Origin: Shinella sp. H4-D48
Lineage (GTDB): Bacteria > Pseudomonadota > Alphaproteobacteria > Rhizobiales > Rhizobiaceae
DNA: 64,000 nucleotides
NCBI RefSeq assembly: GCF_022637395.1
Contig: NZ_CP093338.1
Coordinates: 620,001-684,000 of the forward strand
Direction of reading: 5' to 3'
Shown: positions 34,151 through 43,994 of the stretch, piece after piece
How the letters are laid out: every line of letters starts with the position of its first letter
Numbering within the stretch: the stretch's first letter is position 1
Program-made: the position numbers and the translations under genes
Notes under the pieces: model-generated
Databases searched by the model: none
What the model was told of the DNA's origin: nothing
The model's input: the letters and a program-made list of their open reading frames with translations, nothing else

Positions 34151-36106
34151 ATGGACAATCTCTGGAACGAGGCAGAGGCCGCAAAGGCTGGAACGGGGCT
34201 AGACCTTCGGGTCTACTCATCGCGGCTTATCGGGAGCGACCCTGCGATGGTGCTGCACGGCGGCGGCAACACGTCCTACAAGGGCACCGTTACAGATCGG
34301 TTTGGAGCAGAGCGCCCGGTTATATGGGTCAAGGCCAGCGGTTTCGATCTTGGTACGATGGGCGCCGAGGGGTTCACCGCGCTCGACCTCCCCGCTGTGC
34401 TGGCGCTAGCCGAGCTTGAAATCCTGTCCGACAGCGACATGGTGGCGGAAGTCAAACGCGCCCGCCTTGATCCACAGGCCGCCGCCGCCTCCATAGAGGC
34501 CATCGTACATGCCCTGTTTCCCGCCGCCTATGTTGACCATTCCCATGCTGATGGCGTTCTAACCGTCTCAAACAGCCTCAATGGCACCGCACTGCTTCGG
34601 GAGATTTACGGCCCGCGGGTGATGATCCTTCCCTATGTAAAGCCGGGTTTCGATCTGGCGCGACAGATGCGCGAGGCTTTGCTTTCACCGGCTTTCGCGC
34701 AGGCCGAGGCCATCATCCTCGAACATCACGGCGTCTTCACCTGGGGTGACACGGCGCGCGAAAGCTATGAACGCATGGTGGAGATCTGCGCGCGGGCCGA
34801 AACGTGGCTTGCCGGCCGTGTACCCTCTCTGCCAGCGTCCCAGCGGATCGAAACCGATCCGGTCCTTATCGCCCGGTTGCGCGGTGCAGCAAGCAGACTG
34901 GCCGGTCGCGCACTGGTTTCGCGCCCGGTGGCAGGCGTACCGGTTGCGGAGATCGCCGATATCACACGGCTTTCCCGTCACGGCACATTGACGCCGGAAC
35001 ATGTCATCCACAACAAGCCCTTCCCCGCCATTGTCGATGACGACCCGGAAACCGCGCTGGAAGACTTCGCGGCCGAATACCGGGCCTATGTCGCACGCGC
35101 CGACGATGCGGGTCTGACACCCTTGCCGCCGCATCCCCATTGGGCGCTTCTCGCCGATGGCGCGGTGCGCAGCTTCGGGCCGACGCTGGCGCGCGCGCGC
35201 ATCTCGGCGGATGTCGCCGCGGCCAATCTGAAGGCGTTGCGTTATTCCTCCCGTCTCGGCGGCTGGCAGGGATTGGCTGAAGGCGATCTACGCGCACTCG
35301 AATATTGGGAACTGGAACAGGCCAAGCTGCGCGCCCAGGGGGCGCTGCCGCCGCTGGCAGGTAAGATCGCCGTCGTGGGCGGTTGCGCAACTGGCATCGG
35401 CCGCGCGACGGCAGAGGCCTTGCGCGACCGCGGCGCGGTTGTCGTGGGGCTGGATATCAATCCCGCCGTAAAGGACCATATGAACCGTCCCGGCTATGAC
35501 AGCATCCTTGTCGAACTGACAGACGAGGTTAAGGTGCGCGCCGCCGTGCATCAAGTGGTCGCCGATTACGGTGGCATCGACATTCTGGTGTCCAATGTCG
35601 GCATCTTCCGTGCCGGGGCCAATATCGAGTTGCTGGAGGACGCCGCCTGGGATGCATCGCTGGCCGTTAACCTGACGTCGCACCGAAAGCTCCTCAAGCA
35701 GGCAATCCCCTTCCTGCGCCACGGCGTCGATCCGAGCGTGGTTCTGATCGGTTCCCGCAATGTGCCGGCACCCGGCGCAGGCGCTGCCGCCTATTCCGTC
35801 TCCAAGGCGGGGCTAACGCAGTTGATGCGCGTTGCCGCACTTGAACTCGCGCCAGAGGGTATCCGGGTGAATGCCATCCACCCCGACGGCGTGTTCGACA
35901 CCGACCTCTGGACTCCGGAAGCGCTCGCGACATCCGCCCGGCGCTATGGACTGACGGTCGAGCAATACAAGGCGCGAAACCTGATGCGCACGGAGGTGAC
36001 GTCGAAGGATGTCGCCCGTGCCGTTGCAGCGCTCGCCGACGCCACGTTCTCCCGAACCACGGGGGCGCAAATTCCGGTGGACGGTGGCAATGACCGGGTC
36101 GTCTGA
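34151..36106 (+). CDS. Bifunctional class II aldolase / short-chain dehydrogenase
   Basis: A 651-residue fusion. The N-terminal class II aldolase domain (about 1-240) has the GGGNTSYKG motif and two sets of zinc ligands, VDHSHADGV and EHHGVFTWG. The C-terminal SDR domain (about 400-648) has the Rossmann motif GGCATGIG near 409-416, SNVG, and the catalytic YSVSK with Tyr near 548. The layout is that of bifunctional rhamnulose-1-phosphate aldolase/lactaldehyde dehydrogenase-type proteins. It would cleave a ketose-1-phosphate and oxidise or reduce the released aldehyde. It follows the LsrF-type gene by 66 bases. Confidence 0.88.
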   Translation: MDNLWNEAEAAKAGTGLDLRVYSSRLIGSDPAMVLHGGGNTSYKGTVTDRFGAERPVIWVKASGFDLGTMGAEGFTALDLPAVLALAELEILSDSDMVAEVKRARLDPQAAAASIEAIVHALFPAAYVDHSHADGVLTVSNSLNGTALLREIYGPRVMILPYVKPGFDLARQMREALLSPAFAQAEAIILEHHGVFTWGDTARESYERMVEICARAETWLAGRVPSLPASQRIETDPVLIARLRGAASRLAGRALVSRPVAGVPVAEIADITRLSRHGTLTPEHVIHNKPFPAIVDDDPETALEDFAAEYRAYVARADDAGLTPLPPHPHWALLADGAVRSFGPTLARARISADVAAANLKALRYSSRLGGWQGLAEGDLRALEYWELEQAKLRAQGALPPLAGKIAVVGGCATGIGRATAEALRDRGAVVVGLDINPAVKDHMNRPGYDSILVELTDEVKVRAAVHQVVADYGGIDILVSNVGIFRAGANIELLEDAAWDASLAVNLTSHRKLLKQAIPFLRHGVDPSVVLIGSRNVPAPGAGAAAYSVSKAGLTQLMRVAALELAPEGIRVNAIHPDGVFDTDLWTPEALATSARRYGLTVEQYKARNLMRTEVTSKDVARAVAALADATFSRTTGAQIPVDGGNDRVV

Positions 36107-36215
36107 GCCGAGAGGAGCACACCACCAGAAAAGATGGCTGCGCGAAGCCAGCCATCGAGAAGCAACAGCAGGATGATCCGGTTGTGAAGCAAGCACCAGC
36201 ACTATGGAGGATATG

Positions 36216-37340
36216 ATGCGAGGCTTTTTGAAAATGACAGCGGTATCGGCGCTCTGCCTGATGGCAGGCACCGCCATGGCCAAAGACTACAAGGTTGCCG
36301 TCATCCGGTGGGAACCGAACGATATCTATTTCAACGGCGTGGCGCTGGGCCAACAGCAGGAGGCCAAGCGCATCCAGGCTGAAAACGGTGACACTATCAC
36401 TTTCAACGTCTTTGGTGCGAACGATGCGGGCCAGCAGCTCAAGGCCCTACAGGCACAGTTCGACAGCGGCGTTGACGGCGTACTCTTGACGTCCTGGCGC
36501 GGCGAGGCAATGCGCAGCATTGTCAAGCAGTTACAGGAGGCCAATATCCCCGTTGTAACGACCAACGCTTGGGTTCCCGGCGTCAAGCAGACCTTCGTTG
36601 CTTTCGACAATGAGACTGCGGGACGCCTGGGCGGCGAGGCCTTGATCAAGCGTCTGGACACGCTGCGCGGCAAGGATTGGCCGGAAAAGGGCGGAGTCTT
36701 CATCGAGCTGCGCTGCATCATCACCGCCTCCTTCGACATTGCCCGCCACACAGGTTACCGCTCTGCGCTCGATCCGATCGCCGCCAAGTATCCGGGCGTC
36801 AAGATCGTTGAGCAGGAAGCGGGCTGCGATGGCGGCAAGGCACGCAAGATCGTCGATGACGTGATCTCGCGTGAAGGTGCGGACAAGATACTCGGTATTG
36901 CCAGCATCGACGGTACGATGGGTATCGGTGGTGCCGTTCCAGCCTTCAAGGCGCAGGATTTGCTTTTCCCGCTCGACGATCCCAAGCATATTCCGGTCGC
37001 CACGATTGATGGCACCGTACCGGAATTCCAGTCTATGGCGCGTGGTGAAATCGACCATATCTCCGTACAGCCGGCAACCGGCGAAGGCATCATCTCGATG
37101 CGCATGCTCTACACGTTGATGACAGGCAAGGAACTGCCCGACGAGGCCAACGTCCTCTTGAACGGCGAGGAGCCCGTCTGGGCGCCGGTCAAGGTGCTGA
37201 AGCCCGAAGCAATCGAGGGCTCTTGGTATCAGACGCAGGCCTATAGTGTGCCAGGTGACGCTACTTATGACGACAAGCGCAACTGGGCGAATGAAATGAC
37301 GGTCGAGCAGACGGGCAACATGCCCAACTTTGGCAAGTAA
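36216..37340 (+). CDS. Sugar ABC transporter substrate-binding protein (RbsB-like)
   Basis: A 374-residue periplasmic binding protein with a Sec signal peptide (cleavage after AMA, about residue 18) and the two-lobe type I fold: FFxxA-like start YKVAVIRWEPNDIYFN, a ligand lobe with FGANDAGQQLKALQAQFDSG, and GVLLTSWRG. I chose the ATG at 36216 because GGAGG lies five bases upstream; ATGs at 36204 and 36213 are less well placed. It would deliver a sugar or polyol to the CUT2-type permease and ATPase that follow. A 13-bp hairpin follows the stop. Confidence 0.9.
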   Translation: MRGFLKMTAVSALCLMAGTAMAKDYKVAVIRWEPNDIYFNGVALGQQQEAKRIQAENGDTITFNVFGANDAGQQLKALQAQFDSGVDGVLLTSWRGEAMRSIVKQLQEANIPVVTTNAWVPGVKQTFVAFDNETAGRLGGEALIKRLDTLRGKDWPEKGGVFIELRCIITASFDIARHTGYRSALDPIAAKYPGVKIVEQEAGCDGGKARKIVDDVISREGADKILGIASIDGTMGIGGAVPAFKAQDLLFPLDDPKHIPVATIDGTVPEFQSMARGEIDHISVQPATGEGIISMRMLYTLMTGKELPDEANVLLNGEEPVWAPVKVLKPEAIEGSWYQTQAYSVPGDATYDDKRNWANEMTVEQTGNMPNFGK

Positions 37341-37349
37341 CAGCCACAA

Positions 37350-37377
37350 GGCTGCGAGCGCCCTGGCGCTCGCAGCC
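37350..37377 (+). terminator. 13-bp hairpin after the binding-protein gene
   Basis: GGCTGCGAGCGCC (37350-37362) and GGCGCTCGCAGCC (37365-37377) are perfect inverted copies, 9 bases after the stop. No T run follows. It likely protects the upstream message or reduces read-through so that binding protein is made in excess. Confidence 0.7.
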
Positions 37378-37397
37378 GAACCGCAACAGGAGTTTCC

Positions 37398-38936
37398 ATG
37401 ACACTGGACCCTTCGCTGAGCTTTGCCGTGCAAGGCGTTACGCGCCGCTTTCCAGGCGTTCTGGCGGTCGACTCGGTTGATCTCGATGTACGCAAGGGCG
37501 AGATCCATGGTCTGATCGGCAAGAATGGTGCGGGGAAATCGGTGCTCGTCTCTATGGTAGCTGGATTGCTGGCGCCGAGCCAGGGGCAGATCGTCACCAG
37601 CCGCGGCGGCCTCACGCCATCCCAGTCCGGGCCGTCTCGTGCCAAGAAGCTCGGCATCGCGCTTGTCACCCAGGAGCCGGCCTTCGCCGCGGACCTGTCG
37701 GTCGCGGACAATCTATTCATGGGTCGCCATCCGGCGAGCCGGCTGAATTTCCTGTCCCCAGCCATAACGCGGCGGCAATCTTCCGAGGTGCTCGCGCAAC
37801 TCGGCCTGCGCGCCCGGCCGGAGGATCGCATGGGCGACCTGCCGCTCGAAACCCAGCAGCTTCTCGCCTTCGGCCGCGCTGTCTTCATCGAGAAGGCAAG
37901 CACCATTCTGTTGGACGAGATTACCGCGTCGCTGACCAGCGAGCGCAAGGACAGCCTGCTTAAGCTGCTGCGCCGTCTGATCGTTGAGCAGCCCGATCTG
38001 TCTTTCACGCTGATCTCACACCATGTCAGCGAAGTCATGGGCTTTACGGATCGTGTTTCGGTGATGCGCGACGGCGAGCGCGTCGCAACGCTCGAGACCT
38101 CGAAAACCACCGCGAGGGAACTGGCCGACTGGATCGTCGGCGACGTCGCACGCACCGAGATCAACTATACCGACGAGCCCGAATTTGCGTCCCCGCCCGT
38201 CTTGACGGTGCGCGCGCTCAAGGCCGGACGCTCGCTTTCCCAACTTGATTTCCAACTTCATCGTGGCGAGGTGCTGGGCTTTGCCGGGCTGGAAGGGTCC
38301 GGCAAGGACGCCGCCATCGAAGCGCTCTACGGGCTGGTCCCGACCTACAGTGGTTCGATCGTGATGGACGGCAGGGACGTCCGTCTTAGAAGCCCGAAGA
38401 TGGCGCAAACGGCGGGTGTTTCCTTCCTGCCCAAGCACCGCGAGGAGCAGGCGGTTATCCAGAACCGTTCGGTGCTGGAGAACGCGATCATTGCGGGGCT
38501 TCCCGTGCTCACCAACCGCCTGGGCTTCGTGCGGCGCGCGGAATGCGAGGCTGTCGCCCGCTCCATCGTCACGCGCCTCAAGGTCAAGACACCGGGGCTC
38601 GACGTGCCCATCGACGGCTTGTCGGGCGGCAACAAGCAGAAAATCCTGCTCGGACGGCTGTCCCTGACGGCGCCGCGGCTGGTGCTTTTGAACGAACCGA
38701 CGCGCGGCGTCGATATTTCCGCCAAGCCGGACATCCTCAAGATGATCCGCGAGGACCTGTCGGCCAATGCCGGCGTCATCATGATCTCGGAAAGCGAGGA
38801 AGAGCTGGCCGAGATCTGCGACAGAATCCTGATCTTCTATCAGGGACGTGTGATCCGGGAGTTGAAGCGCGGCAAGCCGGGTTTCGACGTCGAAACGATC
38901 TACAAGGCGATACAGGGTGTTGAGGTGCCAGCATGA
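37398..38936 (+). CDS. Sugar ABC transporter ATP-binding protein with two ATPase domains (CUT2)
   Basis: A 512-residue duplicated ATPase. Domain 1 has Walker A GKNGAGKS near residue 41 and a Walker B-like ILLDEITASL. Domain 2 has a degenerate Walker A (GLEGSGKD near residue 301) and a clean signature LSGGNKQKILLGR near 415, with LNEPTRGVDI. One degenerate site is normal in the RbsA/MglA class. The domain 1 signature is also divergent (LPLETQQLLAFGRA). It energises uptake with the permease whose start overlaps by four bases (ATGA at 38933-38936). Confidence 0.92.
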   Translation: MTLDPSLSFAVQGVTRRFPGVLAVDSVDLDVRKGEIHGLIGKNGAGKSVLVSMVAGLLAPSQGQIVTSRGGLTPSQSGPSRAKKLGIALVTQEPAFAADLSVADNLFMGRHPASRLNFLSPAITRRQSSEVLAQLGLRARPEDRMGDLPLETQQLLAFGRAVFIEKASTILLDEITASLTSERKDSLLKLLRRLIVEQPDLSFTLISHHVSEVMGFTDRVSVMRDGERVATLETSKTTARELADWIVGDVARTEINYTDEPEFASPPVLTVRALKAGRSLSQLDFQLHRGEVLGFAGLEGSGKDAAIEALYGLVPTYSGSIVMDGRDVRLRSPKMAQTAGVSFLPKHREEQAVIQNRSVLENAIIAGLPVLTNRLGFVRRAECEAVARSIVTRLKVKTPGLDVPIDGLSGGNKQKILLGRLSLTAPRLVLLNEPTRGVDISAKPDILKMIREDLSANAGVIMISESEEELAEICDRILIFYQGRVIRELKRGKPGFDVETIYKAIQGVEVPA

Positions 38937-39907
38937 CTTCGGTGAATAAATTCGTTTTCCTGGTTCTGGAAAAGCATCTGATCTGGGCCCTTCTCGCGCT
39001 TCTGTGCCTCGCGGGGCTGGCCGTTCCGGGCTTCTTGTCGACGCGCAACATCCTCAATGTGATGTGGGCGGCCGCACCGCTTGGGTGCATGGTACTGGGG
39101 CTGTTCTTCGTGCTATTGACCGCCAATGTGGACCTGTCGCTTGAATCGACTTTCGCGCTGGCGCCTGCACTGGCCATCGTTATGTTCTTCCAGGGCATGG
39201 GTCTGGAGAGCTACCCAATCCTCGCCGTCATTGCCACGCTCGTGTTCGGCGCACTGGCGGGATTGGTGAACGGGGTTTTCTCCGTAAAGCTTAGGGTAAG
39301 CTCGTTCCTTGTCAGCCTCGGCACCATGTTGTTGATGCGCGGCATTGTGGTCTATCTCATCCCGGAAGGCATCTACTACCTGCCGGAAGGCTATGTTTAT
39401 CTCGGTTCGGCCAAGCTGTTCGGCATCGTGCCGGTGGCCGTTCTGGTGTGGATCGCGATCTTCCTCGTGGCCTGGCTGCTGATCGACCGCCATCGCCTCG
39501 GCAAGGATATCCTCGCACTTGGCAACAATGAGCACGCCGCCTTCGTGGCCGGGGTTAACATCGAGCGGACGAAGGTCGTCTGCTTTGTCATAGCGGGCTT
39601 CCTTGCCTCGCTCGGTGGCCTTCTCGAAGTCGGCCGTCTGGAGTCCGTGGTCGCCGACATGGGTCAGGGCGATATTATGATGGTGTTTGCGGGCACCATT
39701 CTCGGCGGCACTGCGATGACCGGTGGCAAGGGCAATGTCGGCGGGGTCTTCGCAGCGGTGCTGGTGATCGCAATCATCGAGAACCTGATGAACCTGCACG
39801 GCGTGCCGCCATCGATCCGCCAGGTCGTCTTCGGCGCCGTGCTTCTCGTGGCGATCTATCTGGCGAGCCTTCAGGAAAGGCTGCGTCACGCGAGGCTGGA
39901 ATCCTGA
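38933..39907 (+). CDS. Sugar ABC transporter permease (RbsC-like)
   Basis: A 324-residue permease with about ten helices and the BPD_transp_2 pattern: FVLLTANVDLSLESTFALAP near 58, ALAGLVNGVFSVKLRVSSFL near 104, ALGNNEHAAFVAGVNIERTK near 195, and the late GTILGGTAMTGGKGNVGG near 255. A single permease gene means it works as a homodimer with the duplicated ATPase. It is followed after two bases by the kinase gene, so uptake and phosphorylation are co-expressed. Confidence 0.92.
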   Translation: MTSVNKFVFLVLEKHLIWALLALLCLAGLAVPGFLSTRNILNVMWAAAPLGCMVLGLFFVLLTANVDLSLESTFALAPALAIVMFFQGMGLESYPILAVIATLVFGALAGLVNGVFSVKLRVSSFLVSLGTMLLMRGIVVYLIPEGIYYLPEGYVYLGSAKLFGIVPVAVLVWIAIFLVAWLLIDRHRLGKDILALGNNEHAAFVAGVNIERTKVVCFVIAGFLASLGGLLEVGRLESVVADMGQGDIMMVFAGTILGGTAMTGGKGNVGGVFAAVLVIAIIENLMNLHGVPPSIRQVVFGAVLLVAIYLASLQERLRHARLES

Positions 39908-39908
39908 C

Positions 39909-41411
39909 ATGACCGCCTATCTTCTGGGGCTGGATAGCGGGCTTACCGTCACCAAGGCCGTTGTCTTCCGGGACGACGGAGAGGTGGTGGCGCTGGCCCG
40001 GCGCGAGGTCGCGCAGATCAAGACTGTGCCCCGCCATGTTGAACGCGACATGGCGGGGCACTGGCAAGCCTCTGCAGCGGCTATTCGCGAGGCGCTGGAG
40101 CTTGCAAGCGCAAGCGTCGGCAGTGAGGTGCGCCCGGCCGCCGTTTCGGTGGCTGGGCATGGCGACGGGCTCTACCTGCTCGACCGCGCCGGCGCACCGC
40201 TTGGCCTTGCCGCCACCTCGCTCGACAGCCGGGCGCAGGCCCTGCTGCGGCGCTGGGACGAAACCGGCGTCTCGGCTCGCGCGCTGGAGCTGACCGGCCA
40301 ACGCCCCTTCCCCTCCTCCCCTGCACCGCTGCTCGCCCACCTGCGAGAGGAGGAGCCCGAACGCTACGACCAGATCGCCGCGATCCTCTCCTGCAAGGAC
40401 TGGCTGCGCTACTGCCTGACCGGCAAGGTGGCGACCGACTTCACCGAGGCGAGTGTCGCGTTCTCCGACATCCGAACGCAGCGCTATAGCGACGAGGCGC
40501 TAGCCCTCTTCGGCCTGGGTGCGATTGCCGGCGCCCTGCCGCCGGTCTTCATGCCGGGTGACGTGGCGGGCCATATAACCGAGGACGTCGCGCAACTGAC
40601 CGGTCTTGCCATCGGCACGCCCGTTGCGGCGGGCCTGCACGACGTGACCGCTTGCGCCGTCGGGTCGGGCGTGACGGAAACGGGCACGATCGCGGTGATC
40701 GCCGGAACTTATTCGATCAACGAAATGCTGGTTGATACACCCAAAACCTCTATCGGCTGGAACGCGCGCAACGGGCTGCGTGCCGACCAATGGATGAACA
40801 TGTCGGTCTCACCGGCCTCCAGCGCCAATCTCGACTGGTTCGTGCAGACATCCGCTCGCGACGCGCTGGCGAACGGCAATCCCTTCGCCACGCTGCAAGC
40901 CGAACTGGATGCCGTTGCTGGCGATCCGTCCGATGTCGTCTACCTCCCCTACCTCTACGGCTCCCCCCATGCCGAGGACGTGCCGGCCGCCTTTGTCGGG
41001 CTGCGGGGGTGGCACGGGCGCGGCCACATGCTGCGCGCCGTCGCAGAAGGCATCGTCTTCAATCACCGGCACCATATCGACCTGATTGATCCGCATGGCG
41101 CGGTCGGCCGTGTACGGCTTACGGGGGGCAGCAGCCGAAATCCGTTCTTCGGGCAGCTCTTTGCCGACGCGTTGAACCGCCGCGTCGAGGTGCCGGAAAT
41201 GCCGGAGGCTGGTGCCTTGGGCGCAGCCATCGCCGCAGGGATCGCAGCCGGCGTGTACAACGGCTGGGAGGAGGCATGCCTTCGCACAAGGCCGCAACTT
41301 CGCATCTACGAGCCGGGTGATGCTGTTGCGCGGCTCGGTGCCGGTTATGGCCGCTACTGCGATGCCATCGACACGATTATGCAACGGCGAGACGAGAAGG
41401 CAGTGCCATGA
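39909..41411 (+). CDS. FGGY-family carbohydrate kinase
   Basis: A 500-residue kinase of the FGGY family. The N-terminal phosphate-1 motif is LGLDSGLTVTKAVVF (about residues 6-20). HVERDMAGHWQ, the central SCKDWLRYCLTGKVATDFTE and the GGGS-like LTGGSSRNPFFGQLFADALN near 395 follow in the usual order. Substrates in the family are pentoses, polyols and AI-2; the N-terminal pattern looks closest to L-xylulokinase/LyxK-type members, which is an impression only. It would phosphorylate the imported compound before the GlpD-like enzyme, whose start overlaps by four bases (41408-41411), oxidises it. Confidence 0.9.
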   Translation: MTAYLLGLDSGLTVTKAVVFRDDGEVVALARREVAQIKTVPRHVERDMAGHWQASAAAIREALELASASVGSEVRPAAVSVAGHGDGLYLLDRAGAPLGLAATSLDSRAQALLRRWDETGVSARALELTGQRPFPSSPAPLLAHLREEEPERYDQIAAILSCKDWLRYCLTGKVATDFTEASVAFSDIRTQRYSDEALALFGLGAIAGALPPVFMPGDVAGHITEDVAQLTGLAIGTPVAAGLHDVTACAVGSGVTETGTIAVIAGTYSINEMLVDTPKTSIGWNARNGLRADQWMNMSVSPASSANLDWFVQTSARDALANGNPFATLQAELDAVAGDPSDVVYLPYLYGSPHAEDVPAAFVGLRGWHGRGHMLRAVAEGIVFNHRHHIDLIDPHGAVGRVRLTGGSSRNPFFGQLFADALNRRVEVPEMPEAGALGAAIAAGIAAGVYNGWEEACLRTRPQLRIYEPGDAVARLGAGYGRYCDAIDTIMQRRDEKAVP

Positions 41412-43141
41412 CCGCAGTGAAAATCACCCGGGAAAACGCCCTGGCAGCCCTGCGCACGATCGGTCATGTTCCCGTCCTCATCGTCGGCGGCGGCATCAAC
41501 GGCATGGGCACGTTTCGCGATCTCAGCCTGCAAGGTGTCGGGTGTCTTCTCGTGGAACAGAGTGATTTTTGCTCGGGCGCCAGCCGAGCGCCGTCGCGGA
41601 TGATCCATGGCGGGCTCAAATATCTGGAGACGGGCGAGTTCCGCCTCGTGCGCGAATCCGCGGCCGAGCGCAACCGGCTGCTGCTCAACGCTGCGCACTA
41701 TGTCCGCCCGCTGGAAATGATTATCCCGATCCATTCTTGGTTCGACGGCATCGTACCGGCCCTGCGCAAGTTCCTACGCATGCCGGCGAAGATCACCGAA
41801 CGCGGCGCTTTGGTCATCAAGCTTGGCCTGTGGCTCTACGATCTATACGGCGCCTTGAACCGGGCCATGCCCCGCCATCGCATGATCGCGCGCCAGGACA
41901 TCCTGCGCGAAATTCCCGATCTCGATCCCTCGTTGAAGGTTGCGGCCTCCTATTACGATGCCTGGATCACCTCGCCTGAACGTCTCGTGCTTGAACTGGC
42001 GCTCGATGGCATGGCCGCGCATCCCGGCAATCTCGCCCTCAACCACGTTCGCTTTGTGAGGGTCGAAGGCAATGAGGTCGCGTTACAGGATGTGGAAACC
42101 GGCGAGATGTTTTCCATGACCTGCGATATCATGGTGAATGCCGCCGGCGCGTGGATCGACCGCGTGAATTCAGGGGCCTCGTCGGCTCGTCGTATGATCG
42201 GCGGCACCAAGGGCAGTCATCTCATGCTGGAGCTGCCGGCACTTGCCGAAACGCTGAACGGCCGGATGATTTATTTCGAAGCCGCAGGCGGGCGCATCTG
42301 CATCCTGTCGAACTTCATGGGCCATGTACTGCTCGGCTCAACCGACATACCGGTCGACAATCCCGACGGGGTAATCTGCGATGATGACGAGGTGGATTAT
42401 CTCCTCAGCGCGTTTCGGCGCCTGTTTCCGCAAGTTTCCGTTGATCGTTCCAGCATCTTCTTCAGCTATGCCGGCGTGCGTCCGCTACCGGCAAACGATG
42501 CGAGCGATCCCGGCCGGATAAGCCGCGATCATTCCATGCCCGAATTGCCGCCAGAGGGAGAGCGGCGCTTCCCGATCCTCTCGCTGGTCGGTGGCAAATG
42601 GACGACGTTCCGCGCTTTCTCCGCTGAAGTCACAGATGAGATCCTCAAGCGGCTGGGCAAGCGCCGTTTGTCTTCAACCGAAAACACGCCGATCGGCGGT
42701 GGCGCCGGGCTCTCGCAGGCATCGACACATACGGAGCGGCTGCTGACCACGATCGCACAGGAACACAGGCTCGATAGGAGCAGGGCGCGCCAACTTGTGT
42801 CCCGATACGGCTCGCGCGCGAAAAGCATTGCCGAGGCGCTTGCCGGAGGCGAGACGTTCCTGGCTTCGCTTCCAGAGTTTTCGAGAGAAGAAATCGCCTT
42901 CGTCAGCAACACAGAACTGGTCCTCCACGCCGAAGACTTCCTGTTCGGCCGAAGCTCGGTCTTCATGGAGCGCCCGCTCAGGCACGCTGCCCTTCGCGAG
43001 CTTGTCGAGACCATCGCGGCATTTCGTGGCTGGGATGCCGCAAAGCAGTCTGCGGAGCTTGGGCGGCTGGTGGACCGGTATCGAAGACTTCACAGGATCG
43101 ACATTTCCGCGGCAACGGCACCGCATCCACGCTTCATCTGA
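41408..43141 (+). CDS. GlpD-like FAD-dependent phospho-polyol dehydrogenase
   Basis: A 577-residue flavoprotein of the glycerol-3-phosphate dehydrogenase family. The FAD motif VGGGINGMG is at residues 26-34, and SGASRAPSRMIHGGLKYLET near 58 is the family's second signature. The later blocks NAAGAWIDRVN, GGTKGSHL, LLGSTDIP, SYAGVRPLP and GGKWTTFR are all present. In erythritol catabolism a GlpD homologue (EryB) follows an FGGY kinase (EryA), and the same kinase-then-dehydrogenase logic appears here, with aldolases downstream in the pathway. Electrons would pass to the membrane quinone pool. It ends the operon. Confidence 0.9.
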   Translation: MTAVKITRENALAALRTIGHVPVLIVGGGINGMGTFRDLSLQGVGCLLVEQSDFCSGASRAPSRMIHGGLKYLETGEFRLVRESAAERNRLLLNAAHYVRPLEMIIPIHSWFDGIVPALRKFLRMPAKITERGALVIKLGLWLYDLYGALNRAMPRHRMIARQDILREIPDLDPSLKVAASYYDAWITSPERLVLELALDGMAAHPGNLALNHVRFVRVEGNEVALQDVETGEMFSMTCDIMVNAAGAWIDRVNSGASSARRMIGGTKGSHLMLELPALAETLNGRMIYFEAAGGRICILSNFMGHVLLGSTDIPVDNPDGVICDDDEVDYLLSAFRRLFPQVSVDRSSIFFSYAGVRPLPANDASDPGRISRDHSMPELPPEGERRFPILSLVGGKWTTFRAFSAEVTDEILKRLGKRRLSSTENTPIGGGAGLSQASTHTERLLTTIAQEHRLDRSRARQLVSRYGSRAKSIAEALAGGETFLASLPEFSREEIAFVSNTELVLHAEDFLFGRSSVFMERPLRHAALRELVETIAAFRGWDAAKQSAELGRLVDRYRRLHRIDISAATAPHPRFI

Positions 43142-43994
43142 GGCCCGCGGTTCAAAGCTGCGAGCGTCGCCAATGCGAGGTAACAACTGAAGTGTGGATC
43201 CGGCCGAATTGCTCTAAAAGGTCTAGGACCAGCCTGGAAAACCACGCGAAGGTCATGAGCAATTGAGGCCGGGTTGTCGGTGAGTGCCTTGAGAGATATT
43301 CGAACCTACGACCCCTCTGATATTCCACGCTGATCTCATCTGAACTCTTAGAAATGTCCCGCACCCGAATTTGTCGTTCGATCACCCATGAATTACGAAT
43401 AGACGTAACAGGGAAGTCTCAACGCGACGATAGTTATCGAAAAAGCCCTTCGGTGAGACCATGTTTGGATCGGTTGTCGTGGGAGGCGGGTAACGCCCGA
43501 ATTCTTCTGTTGATCTTACACCAGACAGGCTCCTGCGATCAGGCGTGTTACGATCCTGGATACGCTGGATGGTGTGTGCCACCTCGATCTAAACTTACCG
43601 TCCCGGCAGTCGCGAGTTGGCCGTCGGGTATGGCAGCGCGTACAGCTCTGCCAAATGCGATGGAAATTCATGATGAACCATCATCAAGTCTGCGGCCTGA
43701 ATTGGCCTAAACTACACTTTTCCACTATCATGGCGCTCTCCGCAGCAAAAAGCGACTTAAACTTACAATACTCTTCTTGAGATTAATATAATTGAAGGAA
43801 ATTGCCCCTATATCTGGGGTGTCCTCTTGGACGCGCGATGGACGGCATGATGTCGATCCGGCACAACAACGGCGCCGATATGCCGCTACCACGTTTGTGC
43901 CAGCAACTCTTGGCCTTTGGGCACTTCCCTGAAGATATTGACGCTGAAGCGCGCGTGAAATCGCGCGGGTTGCCGCGTAAAAGTGGAGTTCATG
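43142..43994. other. Long gap with no supported gene
   Basis: About 850 bases. A minus-strand frame at 43382-43582 reads IQRIQDRNTPDRRSLSGVRS and ends NYRRVETSLLRLFVIHG, but I recognise no family and see no ribosome site. Bases 43740-43800 are AT-rich and probably hold the promoter of the short gene and chemoreceptor that follow. Confidence 0.4.

Noticed and set aside
33203-41411. Assignment of the operon as an AI-2 (lsr) system
   Set aside because: The LsrF-type enzyme and FGGY kinase fit, but LsrG, LsrR and the two-permease LsrCD set are absent, the regulator is DeoR-type, and GlpD-like and class II aldolase genes are included, so a sugar or polyol pathway is more likely.
43382-43582. 66-codon minus-strand frame in the long gap after the GlpD-like gene
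   Set aside because: No family, no ribosome site, and no conserved pattern I can name; kept only as a note in the gap entry.
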